From the NCBI RefSeq assembly GCF_003443675.1, contig NZ_CP031963.1, positions 5,742,501-5,806,500 of the forward strand: a stretch of 64,000 nt of DNA. Reading direction: 5' to 3'. The notes below the pieces were generated by a model. The model was not told the DNA's origin. It ran no database searches and saw nothing but the letters and a program-made list of their open reading frames with translations. Origin of the DNA: Aquimarina sp. BL5 (lineage in GTDB: Bacteria; Bacteroidota; Bacteroidia; Flavobacteriales; Flavobacteriaceae). Numbering within the stretch: position 1 is the first letter of the stretch; each line of letters begins with the position of its first letter. Below, one piece after another: positions 46,288-54,600 of this stretch. The position numbers and the translations under genes are program-made.

Positions 46288-48488
46288 ATTTTTTTTGGGA
46301 TTGTAATGATAAACTTAGTTCCTTTTTCCAATTTACTAATAACCTTAATTTTTCCTCCAAGTATTTCAATATATCTTTTGGATAAGCTTAAACCGATTCC
46401 GGTACCTTCATATTTACGACTCAATCCAATACTTTCCTGTACAAAAGGATCAAATATCTTTCTTAGACTGTCTTTTCCAATTCCAATTCCTGAATCTTTT
46501 ATAGAAATACGAATGCTTCTTTTTTTAGCTTTTACATTCACAATCACTTTACCTTTCTTGGTATACTTAATGGCATTGTGAATAATATTGTTTATTGCTG
46601 TATGAAATATGTCTACATCAATAACAGCAGAAGGGCAGCTTTCATCTAGTTCCAAGATATAATCCAAATTTTTAGAATTTGCAAAATGGCGATATTCTCT
46701 ATAAGAAGTCTCTACTGTGTAATTAATATCTGCTTCTATATAATTAAGATTTTTTTGGATAGTTTCTATTTCACTATAATGAGAAAGGTTATTAATAGTA
46801 GCAAGAAGCCTTTCTTTACTCTCATCTAGATACGTAGCTAGTTTTTTGCGGTCATTTGGATTCTCTTCTCCGAGTAATAATAGATTGCTAATCGTAATAA
46901 TACCATTTAAAGGAGTTCTTATTTCGTGACTAAAATTGGATAATATATTAGATTTTAAACTGCTTAATTCTTGTTCTTTTATATGAGCCTGTTTTATGGC
47001 AAGTTCCGCTGATTTTTGTTCTGTAATATCATGAAAACTAACTAAAATGGAGTTAATATTATTTTCTAAATCTTTAATAGGGGTATATTTTGATTCTAAC
47101 CATTGTATAGAACCTTTATGTGTAATTCTTTCAATTTCTTTTTTAACTGTTTCACCTTTTAACGCTTCATTGAATTCATGGGCAAAGGTATTTTTAAAAT
47201 TAAGGGGCATTACGTCTATAAAGCGAGATACTGTAAGAGTAGGGTCTACGTTAAAATCTCTTTTTATGATGTTTATGGAGTTCTCATCTGCCATTAAGAT
47301 TTCTCCGACTGTATTTAGGAGCACGGTATAGGCAAAACCATTATTTACCATTGCTAACAATCGGCTTTGATTTTCCGCTATGGTTCGTTCGTTTATTTTT
47401 TTCTGATGTATATCAATGAGATTACCAATCATTCTGGTAGTTCTATTGTTTTTATCTTTTTTACGATATCCATGAACTTCGTAATATTTATACTCACCGT
47501 CTTTATCTTTTATTCTATAATGATTTAAGTAATAATTACCTTCTTTTTTTAGACCCTTTATATGACGTTTAATAGAATCTTGTAGATCATCTGGATGAAT
47601 CAATTCTTGTAATAAATCCGGAGATATAAAATCCTTGTCGAGGGGTAAACCAAGCATTTTTTTTAAATCACTACTATAGTAAGTAGCATTTCTATCAAAA
47701 TGATGATCAAACAAACCAGATCGAATACCTTTTAAAGCTAAACGTTTGGTTTCTTCATTGTATTTTAGTTTTTCTAAATAGTTATGTCTTTCTGTAATAT
47801 CTGCGAAACTACCATTAACGAAAACTACTTTGTCCTTGTGCTTTACGGCTTCTGCAATCACACGAATCCATTTTTGTTCACCTTTTTTAGTGATTATTTG
47901 ATCTGTATAATCGTAAGCGATTCCTTGATGAATAAGATTATCCCAATAGTTTTTAATACGTTCTCTAGATGCTTCAGGATAATAGAATAAGGCTTCTGTC
48001 ATACTTAAAGAAGTACCAGGTTCTAGATCGTGTAAACGATAACATTCATCAGAAAAGTATACTTGATCGTGGATTGGATCATAATGCCAAGCTCCAGTTT
48101 TGGTTAATCTAGACAAGGTCTTTAAGAAATTATGTTCCTCGTTTTCCTCAGTAACATCTATTCCCGAGGCGTAGATTTTGTTATCGTTATAAACAAGATC
48201 AAATTTTATATATAGGATAGCTTCAGAAACTACAGTAGCGAACCCAAAGGTTCTTTTTAGCTGTTTTTTATTTTCAGAAAGTTGAGCAATGGTTTCTTTG
48301 AAATCTGATTCATCTTTATCGAGTAAAAATGTATATATCGATTCTCCAATGATCTTGTCTGTTGGTAAAGAGAAAAGTATTTCACATCGTTTATTGACTC
48401 TACAGATGTTTCCTTTGTCATCCAATATGATAAGAAATAGCGAAGTATTCTCTTTAAGAAATTCAAATTCGTCTGCTGTAAATGCCAT
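46284..48488 (-). CDS. Multi-PAS hybrid-type sensor histidine kinase (soluble)
   Basis: The 734 residues have no membrane segment. Four PAS/PAC units are visible (from ENTSLFLIILDDKGNICRVN; ETLSMTEALFYYPE-like region near residues 120-230; ALKGIRSGLFDHHFDRNATY; LLAMVNNGFAYTVLLNTVGE), then HisKA with SNFSHEIRTPLNGII (His about residue 521) and HATPase with NNIIHNAIKYTKKG, KDSGIGIGKDSL and YEGTGIGLSLSKRY. It senses a cytoplasmic signal. The downstream response regulator overlaps by 4 bases. Confidence 0.92.
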   Translation of the reverse strand: MAFTADEFEFLKENTSLFLIILDDKGNICRVNKRCEILFSLPTDKIIGESIYTFLLDKDESDFKETIAQLSENKKQLKRTFGFATVVSEAILYIKFDLVYNDNKIYASGIDVTEENEEHNFLKTLSRLTKTGAWHYDPIHDQVYFSDECYRLHDLEPGTSLSMTEALFYYPEASRERIKNYWDNLIHQGIAYDYTDQIITKKGEQKWIRVIAEAVKHKDKVVFVNGSFADITERHNYLEKLKYNEETKRLALKGIRSGLFDHHFDRNATYYSSDLKKMLGLPLDKDFISPDLLQELIHPDDLQDSIKRHIKGLKKEGNYYLNHYRIKDKDGEYKYYEVHGYRKKDKNNRTTRMIGNLIDIHQKKINERTIAENQSRLLAMVNNGFAYTVLLNTVGEILMADENSINIIKRDFNVDPTLTVSRFIDVMPLNFKNTFAHEFNEALKGETVKKEIERITHKGSIQWLESKYTPIKDLENNINSILVSFHDITEQKSAELAIKQAHIKEQELSSLKSNILSNFSHEIRTPLNGIITISNLLLLGEENPNDRKKLATYLDESKERLLATINNLSHYSEIETIQKNLNYIEADINYTVETSYREYRHFANSKNLDYILELDESCPSAVIDVDIFHTAINNIIHNAIKYTKKGKVIVNVKAKKRSIRISIKDSGIGIGKDSLRKIFDPFVQESIGLSRKYEGTGIGLSLSKRYIEILGGKIKVISKLEKGTKFIITIPKKI

Positions 48489-48622
48489 AAATAATGTAGG
48501 TGATTAGCTTCTTAAAGTTACGAAAATGATTTATATAACGAAATGTTAATTTTTTAGCATAAAAATTAGGTCCTACTTTTATGTAGTTTAAGCTGTTGCT
48601 TTATGAAATCATTTCTAATGTC

Positions 48623-49021
48623 TTACTTTTTGGATCTGTTTAAGAATCTATATAACAAGATAATAATACCTAGTCCAACAAGAAAATATAAACCATATGA
48701 TTGCCAAAAAGAAGTGCTTTTAGTCGTAAGTAGGAGTGGAGTTTCTTTGTTATATAGTATCTTGATTCTATCGCCTTCCTTGTCTAGAGCTCCTATAAAA
48801 GGGATATGCATTAGTTTTACTATACTAGTAAGACTGTCACCTTCTATAGTTTTATAAGCGACTTTGGCAGTTGCAGAGGATCTACGTGATCTAACTTTAA
48901 AGTTAACTTCTTTAATAACTGCTTCCGTTTCTATATATTCCAAGCTAGTATCCTGTGCGAAAAGAGAAAAAGCAAAGCAGAGAAAAAGTATATTGATGTA
49001 ATAGATTTTAAAATTTTTCAT
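48623..49021 (-). CDS. DUF3592-like exported/membrane protein
   Basis: The 132 residues start with a signal peptide (LFLCFAFSLFAQ), a small beta domain (ETEAVIKEVNFKVRSRRSSA, VAYKTIEGDSLTSIVKL, GDRIKILYNKETP) and one C-terminal membrane helix (YGLYFLVGLGIIILLYRF) with a basic end. The A-T-A-x-V-x-Y and G-D-x-I-x-I-x-Y-N elements resemble DUF3592. Function is unknown. It has no clear operon partner. Confidence 0.6.
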   Translation of the reverse strand: MKNFKIYYINILFLCFAFSLFAQDTSLEYIETEAVIKEVNFKVRSRRSSATAKVAYKTIEGDSLTSIVKLMHIPFIGALDKEGDRIKILYNKETPLLLTTKSTSFWQSYGLYFLVGLGIIILLYRFLNRSKK

Positions 49022-49167
49022 CGTTGGTTAATTAGAATTCTAAATATACTACATCAATGTTGGATTAAGAAATGAAATTTATCTACATTTTTTCTAGAAT
49101 TTTGAACTTAATTTTTTTCGGAATCTGAAGCATTTCCTTAATTTAAGATTCTGCTATTCAAGTTATT

Positions 49168-49587
49168 TTAATTCCCGGAATTATTGTTAGCTATTACAAT
49201 ATTTTCAACATCTCGTAACAAAGATTCTCTATTAAGTTCTATGTTTTTTTCAATTAAATATTCGGATAAAGCATTAAAGAAAATTTTGGTTAAATCGGAT
49301 AAAAGAAATCCAATATCGACACTTTGTTTCCAAGACTCATTTGATATAATTATTTCAGCGGAAGCAGTTTTATTTTTTTTGTCCAATCTATAATTATAAA
49401 CACCTGTCGACTCTTTGTAATTTTCTATTTCACCACTAATTCTAAGAAATACTTTTATTTTCTGAATAGACTCAGAGTATTCTATTTCTTCAAGTAACTT
49501 TAAAGATTTTCGAAGTTTTACTATTGGCTTTCTAAATTTACTTCCCGCATCCGACCCACCAATCTGTGAGGTTAATGTTATTTCCAT
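49168..49587 (-). CDS. Orphan small protein in the T6SS immunity region
   Basis: The 139 residues have a mixed alpha/beta look: SKFRKPIVKLRKSLKLLEEI, KIKVFLRISGEIENYKES, NYRLDKKNKTASAEIIIS and a C-terminal helix SDLTKIFFNALSEYL. There is no signal or membrane segment. I recognise no family. Its position on the same strand after two Imm26-like genes and a broken gene suggests an immunity protein without its toxin; this is inference from context. Confidence 0.5.
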   Translation of the reverse strand: MEITLTSQIGGSDAGSKFRKPIVKLRKSLKLLEEIEYSESIQKIKVFLRISGEIENYKESTGVYNYRLDKKNKTASAEIIISNESWKQSVDIGFLLSDLTKIFFNALSEYLIEKNIELNRESLLRDVENIVIANNNSGN

Positions 49588-49744
49588 TCAATATTGTATT
49601 TTCAATATCAAGATTATGTGATTACATTAAGAACATAGAACAATACCTATTATATTATAAAATATGCGTTTTTAACAATTCTTAGCTAGAAGACTTCACA
49701 AAACGGAGATTCATTCAATTTTATATTTCATCTAATTGAATTTT

Positions 49745-50425
49745 TTATCTAAAATACTCATCTAGTATTTTTTCTTTGTTCTCTTTCCCTCCACCGCCAG
49801 ACATTATCTCAACTGCAATTTTATAATCTTTTGGTAATTCTCTATTAAACTTTAAGTCTTTAGTTGGGTCTACATTTTTACCTACTTTATAACATAAATA
49901 TAAACGTTCATTTGTTAATGGAAATACAGCTAAGCCCATTGTTTCATGGTTGTCTATTATATCATTTGCGTTTAATGGAATATTCTCAATAATAATTTTG
50001 TCAAAGAGTCCGCTTGGATGTTCATATTTCCCTGTTTTGTAAATATCTCTTTCTACTAAACTTCTTCCAGGTTCTGATCCAAGAATATAAAATTCTTTTT
50101 CATCTTCTGAACCTTCCCAAGCTTTGACTTTCCTATTTCCTGAGCTACCTTTAATCCAAACTTTAGAATCTTCCCTTTTTTTATCTGCAATTGCTTCTTT
50201 TACAGTTGTTATGTTGCTTGCTTTTAAGAATGCTCTTGTAACCCCATTTACAAATAATGTATCAAAAATGCTAACATCAACTTTTCCCCAATTATCATCT
50301 TCTCTAAAAGCATTATAAAATCTTAAGTATGGGCTTTTTAGCATTTGTGCTAAAACAAATATGCCTTTACGTGTTTCTACACTAATTACTTTACCTTCTT
50401 TCCAAGGTGTTGTTCTTTTTACCAT
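49745..50425 (-). CDS. Imm26-like immunity protein (second copy, C-terminally extended)
   Basis: The 226 residues start with KEGKVISVETRKGIFVLAQMLKS, comparable to the opening of the Imm26 group (a small SH3-like barrel: G-D-x-x-x-x-x-x-x-x-Y-x-x-A-x-V). The remainder (RSLVERDIYKTGKYEHPSG, NANDIIDNHETMGLAVFPLT, a GGGGKENKEKI tail) is longer than the 153-residue Imm26 protein at 51192. No toxin gene lies next to it. It may protect against toxins delivered by neighbours. Confidence 0.5.
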   Translation of the reverse strand: MVKRTTPWKEGKVISVETRKGIFVLAQMLKSPYLRFYNAFREDDNWGKVDVSIFDTLFVNGVTRAFLKASNITTVKEAIADKKREDSKVWIKGSSGNRKVKAWEGSEDEKEFYILGSEPGRSLVERDIYKTGKYEHPSGLFDKIIIENIPLNANDIIDNHETMGLAVFPLTNERLYLCYKVGKNVDPTKDLKFNRELPKDYKIAVEIMSGGGGKENKEKILDEYFR

Positions 50426-50478
50426 AAATCGAAATAGACCTTTATTCTAAAGACTTGAAAATTGGAAATTAATTGTGT

Positions 50479-50955
50479 TTAGTTAACTACTTCTCCAAAT
50501 AGTTCTTTTGTAATACGTTTTTCTTAATGAGAAGCTCTCCAAACTATCCATTTTCCATACTTTTCCGCTTCAATTTCCGAAATATTTTCTACGGTTACTC
50601 CTCCTTTTCATAAACTCAAATCATCATATGTTCTAGCTACCAATGTTATTTCTGAATATTTGAATTTTTTCCTTATTGTAATTTTCTTCCATCGTTTTTT
50701 AGCAATTCCTAAACCAGAAGTCTATATTGAAGAAAACAATTGATTAGATTTCAAAATATCAAACAAAATTTCATCGAGTGTTTCAACACGGTCGAAGACT
50801 TCTATTAATATACGACCACCTTTAATATCTTCAATCACACTACAAAAAAACGAACTCTTTACCCTTGTCTTCAAATTTATTTCTGGAAAAACTCTTAGTG
50901 TCTTTTTCAGTTGAAAAGAATAAGGGGATAGCGAATATTTCTCCACTATGCTCAT
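50479..50955 (-). pseudogene. Gene broken by three in-frame stop codons
   Basis: From the ATG at 50955 the frame runs 77 codons to a TAG (50722-50724), then goes on in the same frame as coding-like sequence (TSGLGIAKKRWKKITIRKKF, then KYSEITLVARTYDDLSL) to a TGA, then KGGVTVENISEIEAEKYGKW and IVWRASH to a TAA, then EKRITKELFGEVVN and the final TAA at 50479-50481. No frameshift is needed. The intact gene would have had about 158 codons. Family unknown; the place, between Imm26-like genes, suggests a former immunity gene. Confidence 0.65.
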
Positions 50956-51049
50956 TGGCTGATTTATTCATTGTTTTTATTCGGGAATATTCTCATATAA
51001 ATTGCATAACGTTTAGATTTTTCATGATTTAGGTCTAGTTGTAAATCTA

Positions 51050-51112
51050 CTATTCTTCATTAATCTCATAGATAATTTTATCAGAATAAGTATACTCTTT
51101 ATTAGTAAGAAT
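51050..51112 (-). pseudogene. Possible C-terminal relic
   Basis: About 20 codons on the minus strand read ILTNKEYTYSDKIIYEINEE followed by two stops (TAGTAG). The composition is protein-like, but the frame is closed by stops just upstream and no start exists. It could be the end of a deleted immunity or toxin gene. Confidence 0.25.
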
Positions 51113-51191
51113 TTTTTATATGCCTTTCTACAAAACTAAGAATGTATTAATCAATAATTATAAGAACTCAATAACTTACTGAAAAGTTTTA

Positions 51192-51653
51192 TTATGAAGG
51201 AGCAGTCTTAGCTCTCCAAAATTTGATAATTTTTTTGATTTGAATATCACCTTTCGGAATATAGGGAGGGTATCTATTTTCGTCACTATTACTTTTTTCT
51301 TCTTTATTACCAAAAATATCGATTAGAGTAGGATTACTTTCATCTCCATATTCAAATTTAGTATTTTCATTAGAAGGAGGAGTGTAGTCTTCATGCTTTT
51401 CAAGTACGTTCCAATTCCCCTCTTTACCAAGCCAAAACAGAGAATGAGAATCTATTATTTGGGGTTGTAGTAGTCGTGAACCAAAATTAATGTTTTTATA
51501 ATCATCAGGTTTACTACCAATATGATCAAAAATTTCAATACAGTGTCCAATACTTAGTTTAGATAGAACTCTAGCGAATGCGTATTCATTATTATCCAGG
51601 TCAATACTTAAAATATCACCTTTTTCTAATTTGATTTTTTTTTGTTTAGCCAT
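51192..51653 (-). CDS. Imm26-type immunity protein, likely cognate to the Rhs toxin
   Basis: The 153 residues open with LEKGDILSIDLDNNEYAFAR and then VLSKLSIGHCIEIFDHIG, the Imm26 pattern of polymorphic toxin systems. An acidic, low-complexity stretch near residue 110 (GNKEEKSNSDENRYPP) and a terminal IKKIIKFWRAKT follow. It starts 5 bases after the stop of the rhs gene on the same strand, the standard place of a cognate immunity gene. It should bind the GIY-YIG-like toxin domain in the cytoplasm and block it. Confidence 0.75.
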   Translation of the reverse strand: MAKQKKIKLEKGDILSIDLDNNEYAFARVLSKLSIGHCIEIFDHIGSKPDDYKNINFGSRLLQPQIIDSHSLFWLGKEGNWNVLEKHEDYTPPSNENTKFEYGDESNPTLIDIFGNKEEKSNSDENRYPPYIPKGDIQIKKIIKFWRAKTAPS

Positions 51654-51658
51654 GTTTA

Positions 51659-54600
51659 TTATTTACAAGCACCTTTAAGTTGTTTTAATTTTTTCTTTCT
51701 ATTGTCAGAGAAGCTTTTTTGTCTTGCTCTGTCTCTTGTTGTGTTGTCTACATCAAAAGAATTAATTTTATTACCTCTATTTTTTTGCGATATATCGTCT
51801 CCAACGGTCCCGGTTTTCGTCTCATAGTGTTCAATATATGCTTGTTCGTAACCTCGGGCTTCTCCGTATGTTATATCTTCATGTAAAGGTTTTAAAACAG
51901 TATTTCCGTCATCTGTTAATCTTCCAGAAGTTGTATGTCCAGCCCTTCTTGTGTCTAAGTCGTTAGTGATTCCAACATAATAAGGTTTGTCTGCTAGGAT
52001 ATCTTCCCCCATATCATCAACTCCAACAACATCATATAAACCATAAACGTTATGACCTGTATCATTATGATGAAATAGACCTAATACATCTAATAGCCTA
52101 TTAGTATCCGAGACATAAGAATAAAGGTTATGTTGACCTGATTTAAGACCTAAAGGATCTTTAGTTATATACACCCCTTCATTCGGTGAGTAATATCGAA
52201 ACCTATTGTAATACAATCCAGTTTCTACATCTTCATACTGTCCCTGATATCTAAACGGACAATCTCCCAAAGAACCTTTAGCTAACTTACGTACTTTTCC
52301 GTAAATATCATATTCTACCTGCCAGGTTTTTTCTCCTTGGCTATTATACATTTCTACAGGAGTACCGAGATAGTCTGTGATGATAGAGTAGGAGTCGTCT
52401 TCTGTAATCTTGGCAGCCGGTTTAAAAGTACCTTCATCAAACACCCAAGTAATTAGATTTTCTACTGGTTCAGGTTTACTTTCTTTTAATATACCAAACT
52501 CATCTACTACCAATTCTGGTCGTTGTTTGAGATCGTATTTCCATTCATGGAGAGGTACATTGCCGTCCCACACAAATCTTGTTATTTGCTTATTGGCCTT
52601 CGACAGGCTCAGGCTGACATCTGTGATCTTAGCGGTACGACGACCAAGTGCGTCGTATTCAAATTCAGTAGTGCAATTTTTTGGATCAGTAACTGATCGT
52701 AGCATTCCGTTGCCGTACCAAGAATATTCAAATGTGCCAGTGGCACTGATTTTTGTGATTAGATTTCCTTCGGCATCGTATTTAAACTTATTACCATCGG
52801 CTTCTAATAATTGTCCTCCTGTTCCATATTTTCGATCTCCCTTGCCTTCGGTTCTGTATAAATTACCTACTTCATCAGGCAGCTTATAGTCAAACTGCTT
52901 ATTCTCATAACGCGCTCCTGCTAAATTATTAAACTCGTCATAGTTATATGCAACGGTACCATTCGTTAATCGATCTACCATTTTGGTCAATCGATCATTT
53001 ACATTCCAGGTGTATGTACGATGGCGCATTTCTCTGCTGCCCGCCGTTACTTTATGTTGTGTGGGCCTACCTGCATGATCATATTCGATATGATTAGTGA
53101 TCCCACCAGGAAGTATTCTTTCTACTTCCATACCAAGACTGTTATGTGAGAATTGAGCGTTCCAACCCCTCGATCCGACCTTGTCTGATATCTCCCCTTC
53201 GGAAGTGGGAACGCTATTTGCTGTAACCTCCTGGATAAGACCAAGTTTGTTTCTCGTAAGGGCAATGTTAGCACCTAAGCTACTGGTGATATTAGTTCTG
53301 TTACTTAGATTATCATACTCACTTTCTACAAGATGTCCATCCTGATTTTCTGCAATAATGCGTCCTGCTGTATCTCTTATGAGTTGTACACGACTGTTTT
53401 CATTAATGGCTTCAATCAGATTGCCATTAAGATCGTAACTATAGGTTTCCCAAGTGCCATCACTATGTTCTGTACGAGTAATTCTTCCGTTTAGATCGTA
53501 TTCATATTCTGTGAATTTATCGTCAGGACGATTTACTTTTAAAACTTTTCCTGCGCGATCACGATCATATTTTCTGGTCAATCCATCAAAACCAATTTCT
53601 CTTACAATTTCTCCTTTTTCATTCCTGGAGAAACGGTAAGATTCATTATGCTCGTTGGTAATGGTGTTTAGTTGTTCTTCCGTATCGTATTTAAAGTAGA
53701 CTTTTCTACTATTTTCTTCTCTCATTTTAAGGCTTCCCATTGGAGTGTAATCAAAATTAACTTCACGTTTCTTTTGATCCACCGTTTGGATGACCTCATC
53801 ATATGCATTGTACTTTAGCTTAATGATATTGGTGTCTGCTTGTCTTATTTGATAAATACGATCTAACTCATCATAGAAGAATTGTTGTTGATGGTCTTCG
53901 GAGTTTCTAGTATGTAAACATCTTCCCCATGGGTCGTATTTCCAGCTAGATGCTGCTCCATTAGGTAGAGTAAGTTTATGTAGGTTATGATCTTCGTCAT
54001 ACTCGAGTTTTGTTCTGTTTCCCGCATTATCTCTGACTTCATTAATTAGTCCCGATTCATTATACTCGAAAGAAGTAACGCCTCCGTCTAATCCAATTAC
54101 TGCATGTAGACGATCATGATCAAAGGTTTTTACTACGGAACCTCCTGATGGATCTTTAGTAAGAACTAACCTATCTTTTTCATCATAAACAAATCCAATA
54201 ACAGAACCATCCGGTTGGTGTAAACCTGTCAAATTTCCGCGTTCGTCATAACTATATCCAGTGATATTACCTTCTTCATCAATATCTCGATAAGGTTCCA
54301 TATAAGGAGTATATTCATGGAATATACTGTCACCCATAGGGTCTGTGACCTGAGTACATAGATTTAGATTATTAAAATAATAAATACTCTCTTGGTCAAG
54401 TGAATTGGTGATTATGTTATATCCTTTGTTATATTCTATGGTTCCGGAAAGAATTCCTTCATCTCCCCAAGTCTCAATACACTTAGCACCTGTAGCTTTC
54501 CCATCATATTTCCAGTAGAAAGCCTGTCCGTTACGATCCGTTTTTTTGATCATCAGGTGGTTTTCATATTCCATAACCGTTGCCTGATCCAGTGCATCTA

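Noticed and set aside
52410..52889. 159-codon open frame opposite the rhs gene
   Set aside because: Antisense to conserved Rhs repeats, Ser/Leu-rich and without any signal of selection as a protein.
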